Assembly: GCF_900215245.1 (NCBI RefSeq)
Contig: NZ_LT907842.1
Location: 496,001 to 560,000 of the forward strand
DNA: 64,000 nucleotides
Direction of reading: 5' to 3'
Source: Pseudomonas fluorescens
Lineage (GTDB): Bacteria; Pseudomonadota; Gammaproteobacteria; Pseudomonadales; Pseudomonadaceae
Shown here: piece after piece, positions 35,754-44,798 of the stretch
Position numbering within the stretch: the stretch's first letter is position 1
Layout of the letters: each line of letters starts with the position of its first letter
Program-made: the position numbers and the translations under genes
Notes under the pieces: generated by a model
Database searches by the model: none
The model's input: the letters and a program-made list of their open reading frames with translations, nothing else
What the model was told of the DNA's origin: nothing

Positions 35754-38348
35754 TCAGGCGGTCGCCGCCGATTCCAGGAAGTCTTGGGCAAACCGCTGCA
35801 ACACGCCGCCCGCCTCGTAGATCGACACTTCTTCAGCCGTGTCCAGACGGCACGTCACCGGCACTTCGACACGTTCGCCATGCTTGCGGTTGATCACCAG
35901 GGTCAACTGCGCACGCGGGGTGCGCTGGCCGATCACGTCATAGGTCTCGCTGCCGTCAATGTTCAAGGTGTGACGGTCGGTGCCCGGCAGGAATTCCAGC
36001 GGCAACACGCCCATGCCCACCAGGTTGGTGCGGTGAATGCGTTCAAAGCCTTCGGCGACAATCGCTTCCACACCGGCCAGGCGCACGCCCTTGGCCGCCC
36101 AGTCGCGGGACGAGCCCTGGCCGTAGTCGGCACCCGCAATAATGATCAGCGGCTGCTTGCGCTCCATGTAGGTTTCGATGGCTTCCCACATCCGCGTGAC
36201 CTGGCCTTCGGGCTCGATACGCGCCAGGGAACCCTGCTTGACCTTGCCGTTTTCAACCACCATTTCATTGAACAGTTTCGGGTTGGCGAAGGTTGCGCGC
36301 TGCGCGGTCAAGTGGTCGCCGCGGTGGGTGGCGTAGGAGTTGAAGTCAACTTCCGGCAGGCCCATTTTCGCCAGGTATTCACCGGCGGCGCTGTCGAGCA
36401 TGATCGCGTTGGACGGCGACAGGTGATCGGTGGTGATGTTGTCCGGCAGCACCGCCAACGGGCGCATGCCCTTGAGCGGGCGAGCACCGGCCAGCGCGCC
36501 TTCCCAGTACGGCGGGCGGCGTATGTAAGTGCTTTGCGGGCGCCAATCGTACAGCGGCGCGACTTTCGGGCCGGTGTCTTCGTGAATCGCGAACATCGGG
36601 ATGTACACCGCACGGAACTGCTCCGGTTTGACCGACGCCTTGACCACCGCGTCGATTTCTTCATCGCTCGGCCAGATGTCTTTGAGGCGGATTTCCTTAC
36701 CGTCGGCATCCAGGCCCAGCACGTCCTTTTCGATGTCAAAACGGATGGTGCCGGCAATCGCATAAGCCACGACCAGCGGCGGCGAAGCGAGGAATGCTTG
36801 CTTGGCGTACGGGTGAATGCGCCCGTCAAAGTTGCGGTTACCGGAAAGCACCGCGGTGGCGTAGAGGTCACGGTCGATGATTTCTTGCTGGATCACCGGG
36901 TCGAGCGCACCGGACATGCCGTTGCAGGTGGTGCAAGCGAACGCCACCACACCAAAACCCAACTGCTCCAACTCGTGGGTCAAGCCGGCTTCGTCGAGGT
37001 ACATCGCCACGGTTTTCGAGCCGGGCGCCAGCGAAGATTTGACCCACGGTTTGCGGGCCAGCCCGAGCCTGTTGGCATTGCGTGCCAACAGGCCGGCGGC
37101 GATCACGTTGCGCGGGTTGCTGGTGTTGGTGCAACTGGTAATGGCGGCGATGATCACCGCGCCATCCGGCATTTGCCCCGGCACTTCGTCCCACTGCCCG
37201 GAGATGCCCTTGGAGGCCAGATCACTGGTGGCGACGCGGGCGTGCGGGTTGCTCGGGCCGGCCATATTGCGTACGACACTGGACAGGTCGAAGGTCAGGC
37301 CGCGCTCGTACTGCGCGCCTTTGAGGTCATCCGCCCACAGGCCGGTGTGGCGCGCGTACTGCTCAACCAACGTGACTTGTTCGTCTTCGCGGCCGGTGAG
37401 TTTCAGGTAGGCGATGGTCTGCGAGTCGATGTAGAACATGGCCGCGGTGGCGCCATATTCCGGGGCCATGTTGGAGATGGTCGCACGGTCGCCCAGAGTC
37501 AGGGCCGAGGCACCTTCGCCGAAGAATTCCAGCCATGCCCCCACCACTTTCTGCTTGCGCAGGAATTCGGTCAGCGCCAGCACCATGTCGGTCGCGGTAA
37601 TGCCCGGTTGCAGCTTGCCCGTCAGCTCCACGCCGACACTTTCCGGCAAGCGCATCCACGAGGCGCGGCCGAGCATCACACTCTCGGCTTCAAGGCCGCC
37701 GACGCCGATGGCGATCACGCCCAGGGCATCCACGTGCGGGGTGTGACTGTCGGTGCCGACGCAGGTATCCGGGAACGCCACACCGTCACGTACCTGAATC
37801 ACCGGGGACATTTTCTCCAGGTTGATCTGGTGCATGATGCCGTTGCCCGGCGGGATCACGTCGACGTTCTTGAAGGCCTTTTTGGTCCACTCGATAAAGT
37901 GGAAACGGTCTTCGTTGCGACGGTCCTCGATGGCGCGGTTTTTCTCGAACGCATCGGGGTCAGCACCACCGGCTTCAACGGCCAGGGAGTGGTCGACGAT
38001 CAGTTGGGTCGGCACCACCGGGTTGACCTGGGCCGGGTCGCCGCCTTGCAGGGCGATGGCATCGCGCAGGCCGGCGAGGTCGACCAGAGCGGTCTGGCCG
38101 AGGATATCGTGGCACACCACGCGCGCCGGGAACCACGGGAAGTCGAGGTCACGCTTGCGCTCGATCAGTTGGCTCAGGGACGCATTGAGCGTGGCCGGGT
38201 CGCAACGGCGCACCAGGTTCTCCGCGAGGACGCGGGAGGTGTACGGCAAGGTGGCATAGGCACCGGGGCGGATTGCATCGACTGCCGCGCGGGCGTCGTA
38301 GAAATCCAGGCGGCTGCCGGGCAGCGGTTTACGAAATTCAGTGTTCAT
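35754..38348 (-). CDS. acnD: Fe/S-dependent 2-methylisocitrate dehydratase AcnD
   Basis: 864 residues of the aconitase A type. Cluster-binding cysteines appear in SCTNTSNPRNV and CTTCNGMSG near residues 395-460; the N-terminus reads PLPGSRLDFYDARAAVDAI, typical of AcnD rather than housekeeping AcnA. It dehydrates 2-methylcitrate with PrpF as the required partner. On the opposite strand an 884-codon open frame exists but is a shadow. Confidence 0.95.
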   Translation of the reverse strand: MNTEFRKPLPGSRLDFYDARAAVDAIRPGAYATLPYTSRVLAENLVRRCDPATLNASLSQLIERKRDLDFPWFPARVVCHDILGQTALVDLAGLRDAIALQGGDPAQVNPVVPTQLIVDHSLAVEAGGADPDAFEKNRAIEDRRNEDRFHFIEWTKKAFKNVDVIPPGNGIMHQINLEKMSPVIQVRDGVAFPDTCVGTDSHTPHVDALGVIAIGVGGLEAESVMLGRASWMRLPESVGVELTGKLQPGITATDMVLALTEFLRKQKVVGAWLEFFGEGASALTLGDRATISNMAPEYGATAAMFYIDSQTIAYLKLTGREDEQVTLVEQYARHTGLWADDLKGAQYERGLTFDLSSVVRNMAGPSNPHARVATSDLASKGISGQWDEVPGQMPDGAVIIAAITSCTNTSNPRNVIAAGLLARNANRLGLARKPWVKSSLAPGSKTVAMYLDEAGLTHELEQLGFGVVAFACTTCNGMSGALDPVIQQEIIDRDLYATAVLSGNRNFDGRIHPYAKQAFLASPPLVVAYAIAGTIRFDIEKDVLGLDADGKEIRLKDIWPSDEEIDAVVKASVKPEQFRAVYIPMFAIHEDTGPKVAPLYDWRPQSTYIRRPPYWEGALAGARPLKGMRPLAVLPDNITTDHLSPSNAIMLDSAAGEYLAKMGLPEVDFNSYATHRGDHLTAQRATFANPKLFNEMVVENGKVKQGSLARIEPEGQVTRMWEAIETYMERKQPLIIIAGADYGQGSSRDWAAKGVRLAGVEAIVAEGFERIHRTNLVGMGVLPLEFLPGTDRHTLNIDGSETYDVIGQRTPRAQLTLVINRKHGERVEVPVTCRLDTAEEVSIYEAGGVLQRFAQDFLESAATA

Positions 38349-38410
38349 CGTCAGGACTCGGTCACGGTAGGTTCACAAGGTGCCGACTGACTCCGAGGTG
38401 GAATGCGATC

Positions 38411-38508
38411 AAAATGTGGGAGCGGGCTTGCTCGCGAAAGCGGTGGAACAGTCGCCGGATGTGTTGAATGACACACCGTATTCGCGAGCAAGCCCGCTCC
38501 CACATTTT
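38411..38508. repeat. REPIN between prpC and acnD
   Basis: AAAATGTGGGAGCGGGCTTG and CAAGCCCGCTCCCACATTTT are perfect inverted arms at the ends of a 98-base element, the best conserved copy in the window. It lies inside the prp cluster and may separate mRNA levels of prpC and acnD. Confidence 0.94.
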
Positions 38509-38546
38509 TGATTCGGTTACCACGTCAGAATCGCCGGTCACTTCAC

Positions 38547-39674
38547 TCAGCGACGTTCGATTGGCACGAACTTGCGCTGCTCAACGCCGATATATTCGGC
38601 GCTTGGACGGATGATGCGGTTGTTGGCGCGCTGCTCGAACACGTGCGCGGCCCAGCCGGTGAGGCGCGAGCACACAAAGATCGGCGTGAACAGCTTGGTC
38701 GGGATGCCCATGAAGTGGTACGCCGAGGCATGGTAGAAGTCGGCATTGGGGAACAACTTCTTCTGCTCCCACATGGTCTTGTCGATGGCTTCGGAAACCG
38801 GGAACAGCACGGTATCCCCTACTTCGTCGGCGAGTTTTTTCGACCAGCCCTTGATCACTTCATTGCGCGGGTCGCTGTCTTTGTAGATCGCGTGGCCGAA
38901 GCCCATGATCTTGTCTTTGCGCGCCAGCATGCCAAGGGTGCCTTCAACGGCCTCTTCGGCCGAGCCGAAACGCTCGATCATTTCCATCGCCGCTTCGTTG
39001 GCGCCGCCATGCAGCGGGCCGCGCAGGGAGCCGATGGCAGCAGTGACGCACGAATACAGGTCGGACAAGGTCGAGGCACACACGCGGGCGGTGAAGGTCG
39101 ACGCGTTGAATTCGTGCTCGGCGTAGAGGATCAGCGACACGTTCATGACTTTCTCATGCAGTGCGCTCGGCTTTTTGCCATGCAACAGGTGCAGGAAGTG
39201 GCCGCCGATGCTGGGCTCGTCGGTCACGCAGTCGATGCGCTTGCCGTCGTGGCTGAAGCGATACCAGTAACACATGATCGCCGGGAAGGCGGCAAGCAGG
39301 CGGTCGGTGACATCGCGTTGCACGCTGAAGTCTTTCTCGGGCTCGATATTGCCCAGGAACGAGCAACCCGTGCGCATCACGTCCATCGGGTGGGCGTCGG
39401 CAGGAATGCGTTCGAGCACTTCTTTCAGGGCCTGGGGCAGATCGCGCAGGGTGCTCAGCTTTTTGCTGTAGGCCGCCAGCTCGGCGTTGGTCGGCAACTC
39501 GCCGTAGAGCAGCAGGTAGGCGACTTCTTCAAATTGCGCGTCGGCGGCGAGTTCACGCACGTCATAACCGCGATAGGTGAGGCCGGCACCGGCCTGGCCT
39601 ACGGTGGACAGTGCCGTTTGCCCGGCCACCTGGCCACGCAGGCCAGCGCCACTCAGTACTTTTGCTTCAGCCAT
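38547..39674 (-). CDS. prpC: 2-Methylcitrate synthase PrpC
   Basis: 375 residues from ATG 39674 (MAEAKVLSGAGLRGQVAGQT). Citrate-synthase family with GLTYRGYDVRELA near 30, LHGGANEAAMEMIERFG near 225 and GFGHAIYKDSDPRN near 265 carrying catalytic His and Asp neighbours. It condenses propionyl-CoA with oxaloacetate. The short, prpC-type length and cluster position favour methylcitrate over citrate synthase. Confidence 0.95.
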   Translation of the reverse strand: MAEAKVLSGAGLRGQVAGQTALSTVGQAGAGLTYRGYDVRELAADAQFEEVAYLLLYGELPTNAELAAYSKKLSTLRDLPQALKEVLERIPADAHPMDVMRTGCSFLGNIEPEKDFSVQRDVTDRLLAAFPAIMCYWYRFSHDGKRIDCVTDEPSIGGHFLHLLHGKKPSALHEKVMNVSLILYAEHEFNASTFTARVCASTLSDLYSCVTAAIGSLRGPLHGGANEAAMEMIERFGSAEEAVEGTLGMLARKDKIMGFGHAIYKDSDPRNEVIKGWSKKLADEVGDTVLFPVSEAIDKTMWEQKKLFPNADFYHASAYHFMGIPTKLFTPIFVCSRLTGWAAHVFEQRANNRIIRPSAEYIGVEQRKFVPIERR

Positions 39675-39713
39675 GGTTCTCTCCAATTTTGTCGTTATTC
39701 AGGGAGGCGCGTA

Positions 39714-39737
39714 TGGGAGCAGGCTGGCCCGCTCCCA
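39714..39737. repeat. Single REP-like hairpin between prpB and prpC
   Basis: TGGGAGC and GCTCCCA enclose ten bases. This is one REP unit rather than a full REPIN, the fifth spacer-type palindrome related to the GCGGGC family in this window. Confidence 0.7.
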
Positions 39738-39743
39738 CAGGCT

Positions 39744-40637
39744 TTACTTCTTCGCGGCGAACAGCGCGTCGAGCTTCTGCTCGAAGGTGTGGTAGTCGAT
39801 GCGATCGTAAAGCTCCATGCGGGTCTGCATGGTGTCGATCACGTTCTGTTGGGTGCCGTCGCGACGGATCGCGGTGTAGACGTTCTCGGCGGCCTTGTTC
39901 ATGGCACGGAACGCCGAGAGCGGGTACAGCACGATGGAAACATCGGCAGATTTCAACTGTTCGGTGGTGTACAGCGGGGTTGCGCCAAATTCGGTGATGT
40001 TGGCCAGGATCGGCGCCTTCACGCGGGCGGCGAACAGTTTGTACATCTCCAGTTCAGTGATGGCTTCCGGGAACACCATGTCGGCGCCGGCTTCGATGCA
40101 GGCGGCGGCACGCTCCAGGGCGGATTCCAGCCCTTCGACGGCAAGGGCGTCGGTGCGTGCCATGATCACAAAGCTGTCATCGGTGCGCGCATCCACGGCG
40201 GCCTTGATGCGGTCGACCATTTCCTGCTGGGACACGATTTCCTTATTCGGGCGATGACCGCAGCGCTTGGCGCCAACCTGGTCTTCGATGTGGATGGCAG
40301 CGGCGCCGAACTTGATCATCGATTTGACCGTGCGCGCCACGTTGAAGGCTGACGAACCGAACCCGGTGTCCACGTCCACTAGCAGCGGCAAGTCGCACAC
40401 GTCAGTGATACGGCGCACGTCGGTCAGCACATCATCCAGGCCGGTGATGCCCAGGTCCGGCACACCGAGCGAGCCGGCAGCGACGCCGCCGCCCGAGAGG
40501 TAAATGGCCTTGAAACCGGCGCGCTTGGCCAGCAGCGCGTGGTTGGCGTTGATTGCGCCCACCACTTGCAATGGCTGTTCGCTGGCGACGGCATCACGGA
40601 AACGCTGGCCTGGAGTAGTTTTATTGTTGGAACTCAT
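39744..40637 (-). CDS. prpB: 2-Methylisocitrate lyase PrpB
   Basis: 297 residues. Isocitrate-lyase superfamily with [10 protein letters not shown] near residue 85 (metal-binding Asp) and the active-site Cys in [12 protein letters not shown] near 122. It splits 2-methylisocitrate into pyruvate and succinate, completing propionate use. Its start overlaps the stop of the upstream GntR gene by four bases, so regulator and enzyme are coupled. Confidence 0.96.
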   Translation of the reverse strand: MSSNNKTTPGQRFRDAVASEQPLQVVGAINANHALLAKRAGFKAIYLSGGGVAAGSLGVPDLGITGLDDVLTDVRRITDVCDLPLLVDVDTGFGSSAFNVARTVKSMIKFGAAAIHIEDQVGAKRCGHRPNKEIVSQQEMVDRIKAAVDARTDDSFVIMARTDALAVEGLESALERAAACIEAGADMVFPEAITELEMYKLFAARVKAPILANITEFGATPLYTTEQLKSADVSIVLYPLSAFRAMNKAAENVYTAIRRDGTQQNVIDTMQTRMELYDRIDYHTFEQKLDALFAAKK

Positions 40638-41356
40638 GACTCACCTCGCTGAGTGGCTGTCTGGGGCGCGCCGTCCGGGAAGTGACGGGCGATATTGCGT
40701 TTGGAGGCGCCGATATGCCGGCGCATCAACAATTCGGCCAGTTCACCGTCGCGATCGGCAATCGCATCAAGAATGCGGTGATGCTCGGCAAAGGCCTGGC
40801 GTGGACGATTGGGGGTGGCAGAGAACTGGATGCGGTACATGCGCACCAACTGGTACAGCTCGCCGCAGAGCATCTGGGTCAGCGTGCGATTACCGGCACC
40901 TTGAATTATCCGGTAATGAAAATCGAAGTCGCCTTCCTGCTGGTAGTACCCGACACCCGCCTGGAACGCTTCGTCGCGCTCATGGGTGTGCAGCACTTGG
41001 CGCAGCTCTTCGATTTCCGCATCGGTCATGCGCTCGGCAGCCAAACGGCAGGCCATGCCTTCCAGGGATTCGCGGATTTCATAGAGCTCGATCAGCTCGG
41101 CATGGCTCAAGGACACCACTCGCGCGCCTACGTGGGGCACGCGCACCAGCAGACGCTGACCTTCCAGGCGGTGGATCGCTTCACGCAATGGGCCACGGCT
41201 GATGCCGTAGGTGCGCGCCAGCTCTGGCTCGGAGATCTTGCTGCCGGGGGCGATTTCGCCTTTGACGATGGCGGCCTGGATACGCCGGAAGACGTTCTCG
41301 GACATGGTCTGGGAATCGTCTTGCGCTACCACTGGGGTTTCCAGTTGATCCAGCAT
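40634..41356 (-). CDS. GntR/FCD-family regulator of the methylcitrate cluster
   Basis: 240 residues from ATG 41356 ([16 protein letters not shown]). A GntR winged helix ([29 protein letters not shown] near 40-70) precedes an FCD ligand domain with conserved His and Asp metal ligands (DFDFHYRI near 140, HHRI near 190). It is the first gene of the prp cluster and overlaps prpB. A matching palindrome ATTGTCGACAAT lies 74 bases upstream of its start. It probably represses prp genes until a methylcitrate-cycle intermediate binds; this is inference from family and position. Confidence 0.9.
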   Translation of the reverse strand: MLDQLETPVVAQDDSQTMSENVFRRIQAAIVKGEIAPGSKISEPELARTYGISRGPLREAIHRLEGQRLLVRVPHVGARVVSLSHAELIELYEIRESLEGMACRLAAERMTDAEIEELRQVLHTHERDEAFQAGVGYYQQEGDFDFHYRIIQGAGNRTLTQMLCGELYQLVRMYRIQFSATPNRPRQAFAEHHRILDAIADRDGELAELLMRRHIGASKRNIARHFPDGAPQTATQRGES

Positions 41357-41429
41357 ATTGTTGACACCTTTAAAAGCAATGCCGCAAAAACTAGCCAATC
41401 AGACCTTGATAGTCAAAGAATAAATCAAC

Positions 41430-41441
41430 ATTGTCGACAAT
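41430..41441. promoter_or_regulatory. Candidate operator of the prp GntR regulator
   Basis: ATTGTCGACAAT is a perfect 12-base palindrome in the region upstream of the GntR gene. FCD-type GntR regulators commonly bind short TNGTNNACNA-type palindromes. It also lies 190 bases upstream of the opposite gene at 41629. Confidence 0.65.
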
Positions 41442-41628
41442 CGTCTAATAACCCCTTCTGCCCGCTCCCGGGCATGGCCGCCTGCCAGCGCTGGCGCCAA
41501 AAAAGCATCATGTTAGAATGCCCGCCGCTTTTGCCTGACATCACTTGATGAAACGGCGCACTAGAGATTGCGCAGCAATGCCAGTCGCCTTGATGAATTG
41601 AACATCGCACTGCACCGCGTCAGGATCT

Positions 41629-42174
41629 ATGAGACTCAAGCCCTTCCTTCTGATTTGCCTACTGTTCCTGCCAGGGCTTATGCCGGGGCTATGTGCTGCC
41701 GCCGAGAAAACCGTGTATGGCCTGAATGAATACGCCAAATTGGCCGGCATTGACCTGGAAGTCGCGGCCAAACTCGACACGGGCGCCAAGACCGCCTCGT
41801 TGAGCGCACGCGATATCAAGCGCTTCAAGCGTAACGGCGAATCCTGGGTGCGCTTCTACCTGGCTATCGACACCGCCCATTCCCACCCCATCGAACGCCC
41901 ATTGGCCCGCGTCAGCAAGATCAAGCGCCGCGCCGGTGACTACGACCCCGATGAGGACAAGAACTACACCGCCCGCCCAGTGATTGCCCTGGATATCTGC
42001 ATGGGCAACGCTTTACGCAGCATCGAAGTGAACTTGACTGACCGCAGCGCCTTCCAATACCCGCTGCTGATCGGCTCCGAAGCGTTGAAACGCTTTGATG
42101 CGCTGGTCGACCCCAGTCTTAAATACGCAGCGGGCAAACCTGCCTGCGCCGCCGACGCTCATACCGCCGAGTAA
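41629..42174 (+). CDS. Exported retropepsin-like protein (RimB/'Zn_protease' family)
   Basis: 181 residues. Signal peptide 1-24 ending CAAAEK. The core LDTGAKTASLSA near residue 47 is the Asp-Thr-Gly motif of pepsin/retropepsin folds. Pfam calls the family ATP-dependent zinc protease, although it looks like an aspartyl peptidase. It starts a three-gene operon with a membrane transglutaminase-like protein (5 bases downstream) and an ATP-grasp ligase, a combination described by comparative genomics as a peptide-tagging system. Its direct substrate is unknown. Confidence 0.85.
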   Translation: MRLKPFLLICLLFLPGLMPGLCAAAEKTVYGLNEYAKLAGIDLEVAAKLDTGAKTASLSARDIKRFKRNGESWVRFYLAIDTAHSHPIERPLARVSKIKRRAGDYDPDEDKNYTARPVIALDICMGNALRSIEVNLTDRSAFQYPLLIGSEALKRFDALVDPSLKYAAGKPACAADAHTAE

Positions 42175-42179
42175 ACTGA

Positions 42180-43712
42180 ATGCGCTCTCTGACCCTGCAC
42201 CTGAAAATCCTTATCACCATCCTGGTGGTATTGGGTATTTCGGTCACCGCCTACCAGATTTTCGTGCTGGGCATCCCCGTCACCGAGGACGCCACCGACG
42301 ACCTCTGGAACATCGACGCCAAGGTCGAGTTCGTCGCCAACCCCAAAGACCCGGTGAAGATCTCGATGTTCGTGCCGCCCCTGAGCCGCGACTTCGTCAG
42401 CCTCAATGAGAGTTTCATCTCCAATAATTACGGCGTCAGCGTCAACCGCACCGACGGCAACCGCAAGGTGACGTGGTCGGCACGCCGAGCCAAAGGCAAG
42501 CAGACCCTGTATTACCGACTGGTGCTGACCAAGCGTTACAGCGGTGAAAAGGTCAAGGTCAAGGGCCCGACCTTCCGCGACAGCATCGCAGTCGAAGGCC
42601 CGGAGAAAATCGCCGCCGAAGCCTTGCTGGCGCCGATCCGCCAGCACTCGGCGGACGTCGAGACCTTTATCGGCGAGGCTATCAAGCGTACCAACAACCT
42701 CAACGACGACAATGTGAAGCTGCTGCTGGCCGGCGATCCGTCGACACCGCACAAGGCCAAGATCGTCGAGCTGCTGCTGTCGATCGCCCACGTGCCGATC
42801 GAAAAGGTCCACACCATCCGCCTGGTGGCCGACCAACCGCAAACCCCGGAGCTGTGGCTGCGCAGTTTCAACGGCAATGACTGGCTGTACTTCAACCCGG
42901 AAACCGGCGAGCAAGGCCTGCCGTCCGACCGCCTGTTGTGGTGGACCGGCGATGAAAACCTGATCACGGTCGATGGCGGCAAGAAAGCCATGGTGACCTT
43001 CAGCCTGAACAACAGCGAAATGAACGCCATTCGCCTGGCCAAGCTGACTGACGAAAATACCGACGCCAACTTCCTCGAATATTCGCTGTACGGCCTGCCG
43101 CTGCAAACCCAGCAGACCTTCATGATCATGGTGATGATCCCGATTGGCGTGCTGGTGATTCTGATCCTGCGCAACCTGATCGGCCTGCAGACCCTGGGCA
43201 CCTTTACCCCGGTGCTGATCGCCCTGGCGTTTCGCGAGACGCAGTTGGGCTTCGGCATCGTCCTGTTTACGATTATCACGGCGCTGGGCCTGTCCCTGCG
43301 CTCGTACCTGGAACACTTGAAGTTGCAGATGCTGCCGAGGCTATCGGTGGTGCTGACCTTCGTGGTGGTACTGATTGCGGCCATCAGCCTGTTCAGCCAC
43401 AAACTCGGCCTGGAACGCGGGCTGTCGGTGGCGTTGTTCCCGATGGTGATCCTGACCATGACCATCGAACGCCTGTCGATCACCTGGGAGGAGCGCGGCG
43501 CCAACCATGCGCTGAAAGTGGCGATCGGTACGCTGTTCGCCGCCTCCCTGGCGCACATCATCATGAGCGTGCCGGAGCTGATCTACTTTGTGTTTACCTT
43601 CCCGGCGATCCTGTTGATCCTGGTGGGCTTCATGCTGGCCATGGGTCGTTACCGCGGCTACCGCCTGACCGAGCTGGTGCGCTTCAAGGCCTTCCTCAAG
43701 GCTGACTCGTAA
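42180..43712 (+). CDS. Inactive transglutaminase-like domain fused to seven membrane helices
   Basis: 510 residues. One N-terminal helix (residues 8-28) anchors a periplasmic domain to about residue 310, related to transglutaminase folds but without a readable Cys-His-Asp triad. The C-terminal third has about seven helices (from QTFMIMVMIPIGVLVILILRNLI near 318 to the end). The family is uncharacterised. The periplasmic domain may bind peptides or glutamate-containing chains made or cut by its neighbours. Its TAA stop overlaps the ATG of the next gene. Confidence 0.82.
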   Translation: MRSLTLHLKILITILVVLGISVTAYQIFVLGIPVTEDATDDLWNIDAKVEFVANPKDPVKISMFVPPLSRDFVSLNESFISNNYGVSVNRTDGNRKVTWSARRAKGKQTLYYRLVLTKRYSGEKVKVKGPTFRDSIAVEGPEKIAAEALLAPIRQHSADVETFIGEAIKRTNNLNDDNVKLLLAGDPSTPHKAKIVELLLSIAHVPIEKVHTIRLVADQPQTPELWLRSFNGNDWLYFNPETGEQGLPSDRLLWWTGDENLITVDGGKKAMVTFSLNNSEMNAIRLAKLTDENTDANFLEYSLYGLPLQTQQTFMIMVMIPIGVLVILILRNLIGLQTLGTFTPVLIALAFRETQLGFGIVLFTIITALGLSLRSYLEHLKLQMLPRLSVVLTFVVVLIAAISLFSHKLGLERGLSVALFPMVILTMTIERLSITWEERGANHALKVAIGTLFAASLAHIIMSVPELIYFVFTFPAILLILVGFMLAMGRYRGYRLTELVRFKAFLKADS

Positions 43713-44698
43713 TGTTCGGCTTCTGGAAGACCTGGAAGGCCCTGGAAGCGCGGGGGATCATGGGCATCAACCGGCGTAATGCCGATTACGTGCTCAAGTA
43801 CAACAAGCGCAGCCTGTACCCGATTGTGGATGACAAGATCATCACCAAGGAACGGGCGATTGCCGCCGGCATCCATGTGCCGGAAATGTACGGGGTCATT
43901 TCCACCGAGAAGGAAATCGACAAGCTCGACGCGATCATCGGCGGGCGCAACGACTTCGTGATCAAACCGGCCCAGGGCGCTGGCGGTGATGGCATCCTGG
44001 TGGTGGCCGACCGTTTTGAAGGGCGCTATCGCACCGTGTCCGGCAAGATCATCAGTCATGAAGAAATCGAGCACCAGATTTCCAGCATCCTCACCGGCTT
44101 GTATTCCCTGGGCGGCCACCGGGACCGTGCGCTGATCGAATACCGCGTGGTGCCGGACCAGATCTTCAAGAGCATCAGCTATGAAGGCGTGCCGGATATC
44201 CGCATCATCGTGCTGATGGGCTACCCGGTGATGGCGATGCTGCGCCTGCCGACCCGGCAATCCGGCGGCAAGGCCAACCTGCACCAGGGCGCCATTGGCG
44301 TGGGTGTGGACCTGGCCACCGGCCTGACCCTGCGCGGCACCTGGCTGAACAACATCATCACCAAACACCCCGACACCACCAACGCAGTGGACGGTGTGCA
44401 ACTGCCCAACTGGGATGGTTTCATGCAGCTGGCGGCCGGCTGCTACGAACTGTGCGGGCTGGGCTATATCGGGGTAGACATGGTGCTGGACCAGGAAAAA
44501 GGCCCGCTGATCCTCGAACTGAATGCGCGGCCGGGGCTGAATATCCAGATCGCCAACGACTGCGGCCTGACCCTGCGCACCCACGCCGTGGAAGCGCGCC
44601 TGGAAGCACTGAAAGCCGCCGGCGTGACGGAAACCCCGCAAGAGCGCGTGACGTTTGTGCAGGAAATGTTTGGGCACATACCCCACGTCGAAGGCTGA
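43712..44698 (+). CDS. RimK-type ATP-grasp ligase, alpha-L-glutamate ligase-like
   Basis: 328 residues. ATP-grasp elements: FVIKPAQGAGGDGILVVADR near residue 90, EYRVVPDQIF near 150 and the metal-binding LILELNARPGLNIQIAN near 265. RimK relatives add glutamate or other amino acids to a carboxyl end. It belongs to the operon with the retropepsin and 7TM protein, suggesting a ligase-plus-peptidase cycle acting around the inner membrane. The ligase has no signal peptide, so the cytoplasm is its likely site. Confidence 0.86.
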   Translation: MFGFWKTWKALEARGIMGINRRNADYVLKYNKRSLYPIVDDKIITKERAIAAGIHVPEMYGVISTEKEIDKLDAIIGGRNDFVIKPAQGAGGDGILVVADRFEGRYRTVSGKIISHEEIEHQISSILTGLYSLGGHRDRALIEYRVVPDQIFKSISYEGVPDIRIIVLMGYPVMAMLRLPTRQSGGKANLHQGAIGVGVDLATGLTLRGTWLNNIITKHPDTTNAVDGVQLPNWDGFMQLAAGCYELCGLGYIGVDMVLDQEKGPLILELNARPGLNIQIANDCGLTLRTHAVEARLEALKAAGVTETPQERVTFVQEMFGHIPHVEG

Positions 44699-44798
44699 TC
44701 CGGGCTTCAACCTGTCTATCGCCGACATCCCCTCTAGGACCAAATCCTACGGGGGACTACAATCGCCTCCCCCACGCCAATCGCTGATCCGCCCCGCA

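Noticed and set aside
35736..38390. 884-codon open frame antisense to acnD
   Set aside because: Shadow of a well-identified gene; no domain recognised and no start signals.
38508..40352. 614-codon open frame antisense to prpC and prpB
   Set aside because: Spans two real genes and their spacer; composition is that of an antisense frame.
44655..44798. N-terminal extension of PabB by 48 residues
   Set aside because: Would overlap the ATP-grasp gene; residues are not PabB-like and a conserved start exists at 44799.
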